DNA of 64,000 bases from Acanthaster planci. Lineage: Eukaryota > Echinodermata > Asteroidea > Valvatida > Acanthasteridae. The notes under the pieces are model-generated. The model saw only the letters and a list, made by a program, of their open reading frames with translations, was not told where the DNA came from and searched no databases. Where the stretch lies: NCBI RefSeq assembly GCF_001949145.1, contig NW_019091373.1, positions 1,617,566 to 1,681,565 of the forward strand, written 5' to 3'. Below are positions 1 to 32,500 of the stretch, piece by piece; position 1 is the stretch's first letter, and each line of letters opens with the position of its first letter. The position numbers and the translations under genes were made by a program.

Positions 1-91
1 TCTAAGCTGGCCAAGTGAAGACCAGCTTACCAGACAATGGGCTCGGGTCATTGCCTTATCCAAGACTTTTGGAACAAAACTTGCAATTTAC
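1..91. other. Intron of MTHFD1
   Basis: This lies downstream of the exon 17 donor on the minus strand. I see no coding sequence in it; the next MTHFD1 exon must lie left of the window. Confidence 0.7.
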
Positions 92-19787
<19,696 letters not shown>

Positions 19788-20200
19788 TATGGGGATGCAG
19801 AGTTCAGCAAACCAAAACAGTTCTTAACAATAAGCTTCAAGTCCTCGCTTTACAACTTTTCGCGGGCTGCAAATGTTATCAGTCGGCACCCAGACAAATG
19901 TGTTCACCCATNCGTAGCCAGCCGGCCAGGGCGCCCCCTATGCATGTGATATGCAGCGCGAGCGACGCCACTTCTTAACCACCGTATAACGTGCCACATG
20001 GGCCAGGAGTCGGCAAGACCTGGCCCATACTGCCTTATTACTCGTAGATTGCGACACTCCAACAATGCATTCCTCAAGAAGATGGAATGCATTATTTTTT
20101 TTACTTCTTCAACTTTAAACAGAGGTCGTCTGAAGAAAACTAGGATCATTGTTTTCAGTATTCAAGGGCAATATGGTGTTGTAGTCAAGACCTTTTAAAG
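19788..20200 (-). promoter_or_regulatory. Probable MTHFD1 5' UTR and promoter region
   Basis: This is the stretch immediately upstream of the MTHFD1 ATG. CpG density is high around 19585-19640 (in intron 1, just below exon 1) and again around 19905-20060, unlike the AT-rich surroundings. No TATA box or defined site can be called. One ambiguous base (n) lies at 19912. The promoter assignment is inferred from position and composition. Confidence 0.4.
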
Positions 20201-20202
20201 AT

Positions 20203-20318
20203 ATCTAGTCTGGATTAATGCCACAAGCTATTCCAATAAACTGTGTGACAAAAGCCCTCCTCAGTTCACCTTGTTCAGCTACTTTTGACAGGTCTTGTGT
20301 CTGTGGCTTCATTCCTGA
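20203..20318 (-). other. Possible small coding exon, unassigned
   Basis: On the minus strand an AG acceptor-like site (ttgttccag) precedes an ATG at 20318 and a 38-codon frame: MSGMKPQTQDLSKVAEQ, then GELRRAFVTQFIGIACGI, ending near 20203. A possible gtgaac donor follows the first 17 residues. The composition looks protein-like, but I recognise no family and no partner exons. It could be chance, a upstream ORF of MTHFD1, or an exon of a small nested gene. Confidence 0.2.
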
Positions 20319-20789
20319 CATTTTGAATGGTCTGGAACAAATCCCAGAACAAATGCCAGAGTAAATAATTATCAGAGTGGAAGGGCCAAAAAGTCATTGT
20401 CAAAGGCTTCCCCCTGTACAAATCTTTCAAAAACTAGAAATCAAATCTGAATAAAACTAGAAATTTTGTCATCCACATCCATTGTAATTTCCAACTTTCC
20501 CTAGGCTGAGGCAAGTAATGTTTATTTCACACCCAATTCCTCAACTCATCATCCATTTTCAAAATTACAGCCACAGCCATACAGACAGCTTTGTTATTAA
20601 AATTGTCAATTTCATGAACAAGATGGAATGATGCAATTCTTTGCTTAATTTGTTCAAACTAAACTTGCCTAATGACGCAGAGTCAAAAGTAATTGTTTAA
20701 AATGTGGTATGTATCAGGTTCTGAACATTTTGAGCATTTCAAAAATATCAAATGACGTTACAGACTTCCTCTGGGGGTGGAACACAGCC

Positions 20790-20900
20790 TCCTCTCCCCT
20801 TTGCCCTCGAGCCACTTTTGCTTAGGGAAACAAAAAATGACCAGTAGCTGGATTCCCCACCCTGATCATGAGTCACAAGCCCTATCCACTACTCCACATT
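20790..20900 (-). repeat. tRNA-derived SINE-like fragment
   Basis: Read on the minus strand, ggagtagtggatagggcttg resembles a pol III A box, and ggggaatccagctactgg follows at roughly B-box distance. The match is partial. It is probably an old SINE head rather than a functional tRNA. Confidence 0.35.
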
Positions 20901-20949
20901 AATTGCAGTACCTACTGTGGACTCAACTGAAATCAACCAGCTGACCCAT

Positions 20950-21035
20950 GCATGCCCCCTCCCCAGGTTGAGTGGTTGAGACGACTGCACATGCAATATG
21001 GAAGTTGCAGGTTCAAATCCTGTCAAAGCAGGCCC
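20950..21035 (+). repeat. tRNA-like sequence / SINE head
   Basis: The segment gagtggttgagacgactgca resembles a Ser/Leu-type tRNA A box and D arm. It is followed by gcaggttcaaatcctgtc, which has a B box close to consensus and a T-arm stem that pairs. A proper anticodon stem and acceptor stem are not evident, so I read this as a tRNA-derived SINE or tRNA pseudogene. Confidence 0.45.
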
Positions 21036-21596
21036 TATGAAATTTCTCAGTGAAGCTTAGCAAGCCTCAAGCATGTAATGTTATTAAAATTGCATACTGG
21101 CAAAACCTCTCACCCCTTTTTGAAATCTGTAGAAACTGTCTCATGAAATTATAATTCCCTTGCCACTATTTTTGGGAATTGTTTACAAGGATAAATCTGA
21201 CACAATTGTGGTTGTACAGTACACTAAGATTACTTTTTATCTAAGTAAATCAAACAAATGAACAAACAAACAATTACAAACATTTGTTGCAGCAGCAGCT
21301 CTGATTTGTTTGAAAAATTACAAGGCACTTAGGATTATTTGAAACATAAACATAACTTTTTAGTGATGTAACAAAAATACAACTCAAAGAGTGAAAATGG
21401 AATTTAAAAGCTAACTCCGGTTGACACAATTAATTTCAGACTTCCCAAAAGATTCATGTATTTTCTAAAAGTTCCCAAAATTCTTGAAAATAACAAATAA
21501 ATGTCAACAACTTCATCTTATAGACTGAAATACCATTACCTTGAAGTAATTAATACAGGATCTTGCAGTTGAAACCGCACGTCTAATGTCAAATCC

Positions 21597-21639
21597 AGTT
21601 CAAGTCCATATTTGTCTTTCACAAATATGGACTTGAACT
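21597..21639. repeat. Perfect 19-bp inverted repeat with 5-base loop
   Basis: agttcaagtccatatttgt is followed by ctttc and then its exact reverse complement. The stem does not extend beyond 19 bp. It is too short for a typical animal pre-miRNA; a small transposon remnant or chance cruciform are alternatives. Confidence 0.6.
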
Positions 21640-22104
21640 ATCATTATAACACATTTTTTTTGTAGAAAAATATAGGATACGTCAAGCGATCTCTTCAGGT
21701 CTTCATAGTTTTGTATTTTACTTTCACTTGATAAGAAAACTAAAAAATTTCAGTGCAAAAGCAAAAAAAGCCCCCCAAACAAACAAAAACCTCCCCAAAC
21801 AACCCTACATCACCATTTAATATCCCTCTTACATATGTGATGCGAGTTTAATGCATATCTCAACAAGCAAGAATGAATTATTGCAAGAGCTCAGCTGATG
21901 CAACACATCTCTCCAAAGTATTTTAAAAATGTTTGTTGCTCAACACATCACACAAGGTTTTCTGCCTTCAGCAGAGGTCCAGTACCTTTTGGCGATAAGT
22001 AAATTGCATCCAAAGCTACACCATTACAGCTATATAGTAAATGTAGTTACCTGAAAATTCATCTGCATTTTAACACAAAGAATTGTCTGGTCTCCACTCT
22101 AGTC

Positions 22105-22215
22105 TGACAGACAAAATCTATTGATGCCCGAGTATTTCAGCCAGGCCTGCTGCCTTGTAAAAAGAGCCCAGACTGTGCGGTGTTTTCTAACTTTCTTTTG
22201 TTCACGAACCTGGCT
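22105..22215 (+). repeat. Fragment of interspersed repeat family (copies at 33565 and 36306)
   Basis: agtctgacagacaaaatctattgatgc, ccaggcctgctgccttgtaaaaag and gtgcggtgtt...cttttgttcac match the left part of the repeat at 33565-33955. Only the first roughly 110 bases are present. Confidence 0.7.
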
Positions 22216-23507
22216 TAAGCAGATTTTGCGCTTAAGCAGCTCTATGAAATTGGCCCCAGGACAACAACAGGTCTATGACCCAAGGTGCTTATATGCTTCC
22301 ATGTGGGGGTGTAAGTGAGTTTGTTTCTGCATTCAATTGGGGTCCTTGAACAATAGAGGACAATAAGGTCCCCAATTGACAGAGGGTCCCCGATTGACAA
22401 CTGTGTACAAAACATATGGGTGGTCTTCTGAAAAAGTTAAAGTACAAACAAAAGAGGAACAATAGGGGGTCCCCAGTTGCAGGCAAATACACACTTGGGT
22501 GTGTGTGTGTGATACACTATGCCCCAGCCCATAACACTAATCCACAACACAAAAATATCAACAAAGTCATTTCTACAGTTCATCTACACACACACCCCAG
22601 CAGGATTGTCACTTTTTTGGAACAGACTAAAAGCACACTGTCCTGAAAAAAACAACACCAAACAACCAACCGACCAATAAACTAATTAAAATCCTTCGGA
22701 AAAAATTTTAGACAAATGACAGAGATGGATTAAAACTACTTATGCCAGTATGTACAATTCCCACTAGAGACTTACGTATTCATGCACGGCAGTCTCTACC
22801 AAATATACAATGGGAGCACATCTTATACACAAAACAAGCCAAAACTTGAAGAATCATGTAGAAAGTATCCCCATCCATTATGGGAATAAGTGGCCATATT
22901 GGGATGTTGCCACTGTAGGTTTTAATGACCCTTACGTACACAATACCGGCAACACTTCCACCACGTTCATTTCCTAGAACACTAAAGAGATAGTCACCTT
23001 GAACCCCAAAATACTGACTGACATCACAACACCAACACCACCAGGTTTTATAAAGTGAAACCTTCAGCAATTTACTATGCAGCTGCGCAGTAGCCCCTAG
23101 GTCTGTGTTCCAAAATGGTCCAGTTTCTTTGCTGAAGTGAAATCATTTATCTACAATTTGATAATTATGCTGAACAAGAAAAATTTAAAACCTGCGCACC
23201 TGCAACAACAAAAGTTTCTGAAACTTGTGCATATGCGATTGCTGTACTGAACCAAATAGCCAGGCTGGTGGCATATAGACCACTGTTTGAAATGAGGCAC
23301 ACAGTTTTCAAAAGTTAACGTCCATGTTTCCTTCGGGAGCACTTTCGAAAATGCAGCGACTCTTACTTGAATTTACCCTATTGCAATACTGAAATATAAC
23401 ATTCTCACTGAAATCACTGTAAATTCTATGAAAGAAAGACAGTTTCTCACATTTGCGACAATGTAATATCAGCGGACCACGGTAATTAATGGTGGTCGCT
23501 ATGCTGT

Positions 23508-26500
23508 TCATTCCTTCTTCTGTCCCTGACTGTTCTTCAAGTCGTCCGAGTTATTGGGAATAAGTTTCTCCAGGATGTCCTTGAAGATTTCCAGGCACTC
23601 AAGGAGCCCCGAGGTGTGGTTGGTGTGGAGCCACACCTTGCGGTACATGTCCATGATGCTCAGCAGTCTGAGAATCAAAACAAGATAATTGGAGTCTGGT
23701 GCTGCAACTCAAAAAGTCCTGCCTACGGCTGACAATAGCAGGTGCTTCTATGGAAGCCAATGGCTGCAGTAATTTCTCATAGATGTGTGCGTTGCTGCCA
23801 GCCATAGCCATGACTTATAGACGCAGCCTGATTTAGGGACTTCAAATCATTTCACAAGTGAGCAGCTCATCCGCTTGAGTCCCACCTGATCAAGCTCACA
23901 AATATTTTTCTAATGAGCTCTCAGATGGCACTGAGAATATAGTAATTATTAACTTGCATCTATGAAGGTCAGCATTCACTATAAACCCCTTCGCACTGGG
24001 AACCGCTGACAGCCGCGGCTTTCTCTGAGGATTAGTGTATACCACACATACAGTCTATTCACCATTCAGCTGCTGGTTCAATGAGGCCTCCATTCAGGGC
24101 ATAACACAGCCCAGCAGTCACGGTCAACAGAATTACCGGCACGAAGGGGTTAAAAGTGTAGAGAGTTTCATGCAATCAGTGCAGTACAAGCAGTACGCGC
24201 TCAGGTGCAATATAGTGCAATAAATATGTGTGAGCTTCAGCACAACAGCACGCTACAATGCATGCAGGTGACTTGTCTTTTTCTACTTCTGCAACTCTGA
24301 TTTTGGTTGAATTTTCTAAAGGGGGAGGGCACGGCCCTGTATGTGCTGATCTCGGCAGTCTGGACCAACTTCTTGTACTTACTTGTTGGCACAGTCTGTC
24401 TTTGCTGTCTCGTTAGCATTGGCTAGACCAACATTGACGACGGCCGAGCCTACCGATGCACCATCAGGCTTCTTGCCAGCCAGGACAAGGACGCGAGCCA
24501 CCCTGTAAAAGAGAGAGAAACAATTTATTTTCCATGATGATTAATGTAAATGGTTTATCAGCAACATAAGCTGTACCATCAACTTTGAGTATTTTCAGCA
24601 AGGCCCGACACACCTGACGTGAAGTATGTTCAATGGGGTTAAATTTCAGCATTTCGTTTCGTAATCATTTTAACGTCACTTGTCAGGCTTAGAACTGCAC
24701 TGGAATCTTACAAAGATGGCAATGCCTGCAGGAATGGTTTATGAAAAAGTGGGCTCCAGACTGAGGCCCTGTCCAAATTGGGCTTCCAGAGCTACGGCTA
24801 GGTCTACTGTCTGCGTGTCTCCACTCATTTCCATTGGAGCAAGGACCTAGACCTAGCTCTAGACAAAAGATTCGGATGCAGCCTGACTCAATCTGTTTCA
24901 ACACAGCAACCTACTGAAAACTCTTGAACACCCCAGCTACTGTTTCCAGTGATTTTTGTTGAAACGAGTAGGTTATGATGGCCCCACTGGTACATGAACG
25001 TTAAAAAAAGCTATCCCACGTCATTGAGTTCTACATAAGTTTTGGTTCATACCATGGATGGCAGGAATGCACATTTCAGTTGCTTCAGAAATTGAGTCAG
25101 GCCACCAAGTGCATGGGAACCTTTCAAGTTACTACATCGGTCAGAACCTAGTACCTACCTGCTAGCCCACAGGATGATGTCTGTCGCCAGTTGAAGCTCC
25201 ACAATAGCAAACTCCTGCACTGGGGTCTTCTCACACGATTCCAGAGAGGCTTGTATCTTACGGAGGTGCTTCAGGGTTTTCTACACAAACAAACAAACAT
25301 GCAAGACTTTTCAGTGATGTCTGAAGTGATACTTGAAAGGATAGTTAAGTACTTTTCTCTTTTCATACCAAGTCCCATCAATTCTTACAATGGAAAAAAA
25401 GAAAACGAAGCAAAAATAAAAACAAATAGAAAAGACTAGGCAAATTTTCTAATTTTATTCTCAGAAACCAAAATAAAAAACATCACTTCCAATTTGGGGT
25501 CCAAATATTGCTCATAAAACTATTTGAACAAAATTGAAACAGAGAAAATGTGTTGGTATTGGGTTCCATTCAGTCATTTATAAGTCCATTTATGTGTAAT
25601 GAATGCTGGAGAACAGTCCTGACTTTGGAACANNNNNNNNNNNNNNNNNNNNNNNNNNNNNNNNNNNNNNNNNNNNNNNNNNNNNNNNNNNNNNNNNNNN
25701 NNNNNNNNNNNNNNNNNNNNNNNNNNNNNNNNNNNNNNNNNNNNNNNNNNNNNNNNNNNNNNNNNNNNNNNNNNNNNNNNNNNNNNNNNNNNNNNNNNNN
25801 NNNNNNNNNNNNNNNNNNNNNNNNNNNNNNNNNNNNNNNNNNNNNNNNNNNNNNNNNNNNNNNNNNNNNNNNNNNNNNNNNNNNNNNNNNNNNNNNNNNN
25901 NNNNNNNNNNNNNNNNNNNNNNNNNNNNNNNNNNNNNNNNNNNNNNNNNNNNNNNNNNNNNNNNNNNNNNNNNNNNNNNNNNNNNNNNNNNNNNNNNNNN
26001 NNNNNNNNNNNNNNNNNNNNNNNNNNNNNNNNNNNNNNNNNNNNNNNNNNNNNNNNNNNNNNNNNNNNNNNNNNNNNNNNNNNNNNNNNNNNNNNNNNNN
26101 NNNNNNNNNNNNNNNNNNNNNNNNNNNNNNNNNNNNNNNNNNNNNNNNNNNNNNNNNNNNNNNNNNNNNNNNNNNNNNNNNNNNNNNNNNNNNNNNNNNN
26201 NNNNNNNNNNNNNNNNNNNNNNNNNNNNNNNNNNNNNNNNNNNNNNNNNNNNNNNNNNNNNNNNNNNNNNNNNNNNNNNNNNNNNNNNNNNNNNNNNNNN
26301 NNNNNNNNNNNNNNNNNNNNNNNNNNNNNNNNNNNNNNNNNNNNNNNNNNNNNNNNNNNNNNNNNNNNNNNNNNNNNNNNNNNNNNNNNNNNNNNNNNNN
26401 NNNNNNNNNNNNNNNNNNNNNNNNNNNNNNNNNNNNNNNNNNNNNNNNNNNNNNNNNNNNNNNNNNNNNNNNNNNNNNNNNNNNNNNNNNNNNNNNNNNN

Positions 26501-29500
26501 NNNNNNNNNNNNNNNNNNNNNNNNNNNNNNNNNNNNNNNNNNNNNNNNNNNNNNNNNNNNNNNNNNNNNNNNNNNNNNNNNNNNNNNNNAAGTTGAATTA
26601 TATATCCCCTTAAATATTAGTAAGGGGCCTTACTGAATCCTCTAAAATCCATCACTGTGCAGGAACCAAATATCATTTCTGTAGTTTTCAAGGGGTATCA
26701 AAGCCCAACAAGAGGTTTTTGAGATATGGGTTAACAAACTTTTGACTAATTAGCTTGACCTCCTTTGTTTGGACAGCCATATCTCCTGACGTAAAGCACT
26801 GACAGAGATAAAATTTACATCATTTTAAAGCTCTTAAAATGGCCTTTTTTTATTCATAAAATAAAATAAAATAAAAATCCTACGTACTACCCAAAATTAT
26901 GCAAATATTTTTCAAATGCGTAATTTTTTAAAGTGTTAACTTATAAAATGTAACCAACATTTCCAGAGAGATTTAGGATGGGTACTGTGGAGATGGATTT
27001 GCATTGGACAAGGCTGCTGTGAACAGCCTCTTGTGGTAGCAGATATGGCTCTGTGGGTGCACCCAAAGGTGTAAAAAAAGATGTTGCAGTGGGAAATGTT
27101 GTGCAAATACTGTTCAAATGACTCTCGCAAAGCACTATTTGTAGCATTTGGCTGTAATTCCAAATTTGGCCACAATATGTTGTCTTTCTCAAAAATCAAA
27201 ACTTTCAGCCACGAAGTTGTTCAAACCCCTTGTGGATTTTGAAGGGCCCAAGAAAATCAGAGTTAAATACAAAAGATCATTAACACCATATGCGCTGCCA
27301 CTTCGGCTATGGCCAAGTTCAAACCAGCAGTTAACAATAGTTGCTGATCTAGCTTGACATTAGTTAACTATGAATCCTTTCAATTCCTGCCAAAAATCAA
27401 CAAGTTCCAAGGCTTGGTTGGCATTAGAACAAGTAGGTATGATTGCCACATTTTCAAGGTCAGCAGATTTATGGCATGTTTTTTTTTCCTGTTCCGATGT
27501 CAAGTTTCCAGGAGTTTGTTTGAAACAATACGCTACCTGTATGACTTCGGGGGTGACATGTTTCAAGTCCACGTCGTCTGGTCTGGTGATGAGCTGGCAC
27601 AGGAAAGAACCCTTGGGATTGGGGATGTTGGCAAGCTGACCCTCGGCCATGTCCCAAGCTGACCGAGTCAGGAAAGTCTCAGCCCGCCCCAGCTCCACGA
27701 TCACCTGGCCCAAGCCGCAGGCGCCGTCCATGAAGAAATAGTGGTTGATGATGTCTGCAAGCTTGGTACTGACGAAATCCTGTGATGAGAGAGAGATACA
27801 GAGGAGGGAGTATAAGTTTCAAGATGCTCAAACAGTACTTGAGGTCCTCATAATACAGGCATGCAAATAGTAAGTGGCAAAAAGCGCCAAAGTCAGTCCT
27901 GAACGAGGATGCTTGCTTTACATTCACAACGATCGATAAAAACGACCTGCAGTGTTCACAGATCGATGTAAATCTTGAAGGATTAAAGACTAATATGGTC
28001 AAGTAGGTATGATCGTCGTGGAGTATGACTCACGAGTTCATGGACAGATGGACAGTCCAATCTATCCATGCACGAAATTCTCGGAAGTAGCAACTCACTT
28101 CCCTCAAAACGAGTCGGTGCTAAAAACTTGGCGTGAATTGGAAACTCACCAGAGGCACGCTTTTATTCCATGCAAGGCCACTGGCCGTTGCAAAACCGGG
28201 GAAGCTGATAGTGGGCTGGTTGATGTGCATGGATCCCGCCCAATCCGTGACCAGCAGACCCATGGCACAGGGAGAGAGGGCAGCTGATTGGACAGCATTG
28301 TGAATGTTGTTCATGGCCGCCTCTGGACAGCCAACAATGCTGAAATAGATTACAAAAGGAGTTAATTTTTCATCTTTAACTTTGTTCATGATGAGTCTGA
28401 TAAATGAAAGTGATTCTTAATCGTAAGAACGACCAACGGGATACAAAAGAATGAGGCTTTTTTGTTACAGCGCATTATAGCAAACAGTCTGTCCGCGCAA
28501 GCCACACAGTACCGTTTCCTGAATGAGGACACAGCAATTTTTCATCTTTTTTGGATGCATGTAATTTAGCTGGACGTTCTCTGTGTGTGAATAGCACAAA
28601 GTCATTTACGTGTTTCCAAATACATCTGAGTTTCCCTAGACATCTGTTTCCTTGCTCTGTGGTTTATGTATGATATCAAACAGCATAATGTGCACCGTGA
28701 AGTTCAAGGGCGTTCTTTTGAAGCAAAATGTTTGATGTATTGTGACTTAAATGGGACAGACGACACAAATTTTCAGGAATACAGCATTTATATACGGTGT
28801 ACCAATTATGCTGGCCGATCACTGTCACTTTACTGAAGGCACAATATTTCTGGAATCAACAAGACAAGCACAAAATGCACACATTCAGACAAAAATCAGC
28901 CTGATACTCTGAAATCATTATGATACTGTTTATTGCAAGAGTAATAAAATGAACCCCAGGTGGTAGTACATATGGAAATGTTGCCATCTCAAAATACATG
29001 AACTTGAATATGGTCTTGTATGATGTTGTGATTAGAATAATACAACCCTGTATGGAAAAACGAAATGAACAGTGCCCTGTTAATATGGAAGGGCTGCGTA
29101 GCACCGTGATCAGAATATCGACAAGAATATAATATCAAATCAGTGCTCTGAAATATGTGATTGCCGAGCTTTGAATCTCTGAGTTCTAAATCTGCTTGCC
29201 CTGAAGAAGGTACTCAGTTACCCAAAGCTCGGCAATCACATATTTTAGAGCACTGATTTGATATTAAATTCGTGCCCTGTTAATAATGGGAAAGGTACAA
29301 TCAACACATGGAAAAATCTTACTTGCACTTTCTGACTTACCTGTCCCACGCAGCAGTCCCGGGACAAACCATGAAAGGCATTCTGAAAAAACAAACACAT
29401 ATGTACAATGACAGAGTTGATGTTTTTTTCACGGATGCACAAAAGGTACGTCCAAATTTTGTCATCACCGTCTGTAGTTATGCGAGTACTTATTTCGACG

Positions 29501-32500
29501 GTTAGGACTACCAAAGGGCATTGATGGGCTTACCCTGCCTCTGTGAGAGCCGTGCATGCCACACTGTAGTCATAATCAACCTGTGAAATATCAATAATGG
29601 ATGAATCATTGGCAGCAATAAAGCAACCTACGCAAGTTGACTTTGACCATGGGAAGTGACCTCTTTGAGGAAAAGGCTCTGTGGTACAATGAAATACAAA
29701 TCAGTTGCAGTGAATGTGTGTGATTCATCGCAAAGGAGCTCAAGTCTGCTTCAACTCCTACCTCAGCACCACACTAAGCCTTGATCTATCTGCAGTCATA
29801 CTGACCAGTCTACTGGTGACCATTCAGAGAATGGTTTGTGGGTGACAAGGACCCTAGACTGACCGTTAGGGGCTGCAGACTGTTGTTACAGGTCAATCGC
29901 ATGCCGCCCACTGAACTACAACCCATAATATATCTGGTGTGATAATTCCAATGTAAGCACATGTATGCAAGTCACAAAACACAATTGAATGCTGTGACTT
30001 GTTCCATGGCTTTTTTTCACACTGAAGATTATTTTCATTTGGCTTTACAGCATGACAGTAACTCGGCATAAATTCAATGTGGCTATTTGCCAACACAAAT
30101 CAAAACCGAGATGTCTTTCCTGATATGACCCAACCTGAAAACATGTGTCAGAGGTTACCACAGCCATGTTTGCATTTACGACTTTAAAGAATCTTGCACG
30201 ATGAAAATCTATATGAATACTAAAGTTTTCCACTCACAAATTTAACTCAATCAGAATGCCAGACTGAATGGCACAAGATAAGAAAAGGCGGTCTAATCTT
30301 TCTAAAGCAAGCTAAAACCCTATTACTGAAACAAAATATGGTCTTCAGGCTCATTGTTTGGATTCAAACACTGTGTTTAAAAAAAGAAAGAGCACAAATC
30401 ATGGCGGAAGTACAAATGTACTCTTTGCATTTGTAATTTGTGACCCAGCACATCGTAATCAGGAATAAGTTGCCGAGGCCATTTTACATAATGGCCAAGT
30501 AAAGTAGGGATATGGGTGAATGTTGAAAAAATTGATGTGGCGGTTTTTGTATATTTTGGAAGTGTATGTATGAAAGGTTACCGTCCACATATGTACCATA
30601 TGAATATAATATGTACTTTCTGAAAGCTTATAAAATTCTCTTTCCGACCACATACATATCTCAAAAAAGTCAATGCGCTGGGTCACAAATTACAAATGCA
30701 AAGATTCCCAGAACAGAAATCAGTACAAGTTGCAACTGGATTCCAACATTCAGTGCTGCGCTTACCTTGCATCCGTAGTGCATTGCCACACTACCCACAG
30801 GTAGCTTTGCAACAATCTCCGCATTCAAGTCCACCTCGTTGGCACAGAACCGCACGCAGTGGCTGTCCTTGATGCCCATCAGGCGCAGACGGTCCTGCAT
30901 GTCCAGCTGGGCGATGTGCGAGGCACCAGCGGGGCTGTCCTCCGAGGGGGTCAGCAGCTTCTTGGTGAGAGTGGCACCAATGTTGACCGAGCTAGGGGTG
31001 TGAGATGGGGACAGAGGCCTTCACCATGATGAACGATGATGAACATCAGAAGCAAGAACAACACAGATCATGTGCCAAGTATTAAGACTGCATTTTTTAG
31101 TTTACTATACATAAAAAAATTATTAAGCAGGGGCTGTCAAGGAATGAACAAAATCCTTTGTTCTGGTCACAAGGAACCATTTCCTAAAAAGCAAACCAAC
31201 TTAATGTTTGTTGGAGAAAGAAAAAGCATCAACAACAACCCCCCCCCAAGTCATAACTTCTGGTGTAGCATGATGGTCACAGAGGGCAGGTAGAACAAGG
31301 TCAGCTCTTTTGCCTGGCTAAATGTGTTCATATACTACCAGCTTTAACTTCACAGGACACACTAACAATGCCGGTTGATACTATAAACATTCTAGTATTG
31401 AATGAAGAGTTCTGGGCAGTTCCTTCAATCCTCCCTCCAAGTCAAACATTCTGTCTGTGTGCGTATGTGCATGGCTAGAACATACAGTGTGGCATTGGAG
31501 AAGAGCATGTGTTGAGTGACCACTGGGGGCTTACTGGATCAGTCCACCTGTCTGACACGAGTAGAAGACATCATAAACTCCTACATGCTTGGTGCCATAA
31601 AATAATGTGACGATATTCCACGTGACACCACTCATCACCTCCCGTTACCGGGTTAGTGAATATTACCAAAGTTCAACTCTGACCTTGTCGACCCGAACGA
31701 AGTCAGAATCTGCTTGAACATCTCCATCTGCTTAGGAGCGAGTTCCGTCTTGGAATGAATGTCTAAATGAGGAATGATGTCCATGTATCGCCACCGTGAA
31801 TAAATCTCTAGATCCAGAAGCTCACTGTGGAGGCATGCAAAAAAAACCAAAGACAGCCATTAAACTTGTGAAAAAGCTCACGACAGAGATGCAACTGAAG
31901 TCAACAAAATGAGTTAAAGATGGACTGATAATACCCCTCAAAATGCGTTATCAGGGTGCATATGTTCTGTATGCATAGGTTGTACAGGTTGTCCATTTAA
32001 ATGTACAGGAGTAAAATGCGGTGAACAGATATAAATACCGAACGGACCCAAAAGTGTACACACGGAGAGGTACCCTGACTCTCCTAACACACTTCTCTCT
32101 ACTCTTCATTTTGATGCAACACTAAATTTCACGTCCTCTTGAACGTGTGAGTGGACAATATTGACATTTCCTCTTGGTTTCCATTTGATAAGATTGATTA
32201 AAAGGTCCTTCTCCCTAACTCCCTCAACGTTCTTACTGAAACCTTCCTGAATCCTCTAAACTCTTCTCATCCACAGCAAGCTGATGGCTTATTTTCCATT
32301 CTTAAACTTTCAAAGAACATCAAGTCCGGGTTGTAATGAAATGCTGATGGGCGTGGCCTGTTTCAACCCTTGAAAATCTGCTAAAACCACTTGAAGGACT
32401 TGTAGGATATTGAAGGATCTGGGGGGCTAGGATTAACAAACAAACAGCCTTGGTGACTCGCCACATTTTCTGCATTCGGATCAATTCACTGCGCTAGAGA

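Larger units (their letters stand above)
20319..23507. other. Intergenic stretch between MTHFD1 and the ankyrin/GH20 gene
   Basis: No convincing gene is seen. It contains two tRNA-like SINE fragments (20790-20900 and 20950-21035), a perfect short hairpin (21597-21639), a copy of an interspersed repeat (22105-22215), and a small gggtcccc..attgaca minisatellite-like patch (about 22335-22485). The 3' UTR of the ankyrin/GH20 gene must occupy part of the right side. Confidence 0.6.

Noticed and set aside
20950-21035. Functional tRNA gene
   Set aside because: B box and T arm are good, but no proper anticodon and acceptor stems were found; treated as SINE/tRNA-like.
21597-21639. microRNA precursor
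   Set aside because: The stem is perfect but only 19 bp, with no extension and a 5-base loop, unlike animal pre-miRNAs.
22780-23070. 96-codon minus-strand ORF with an Ig-like stretch (GDYLFSVLGNERGGSVAG)
   Set aside because: The resemblance is short, the rest is hydrophobic and Cys/Trp-rich without pattern, and no flanking exons fit.
25550-26613. Two long plus-strand ORFs (348 and 336 codons)
   Set aside because: They consist almost entirely of N from the assembly gap; only a few flanking codons are real sequence.
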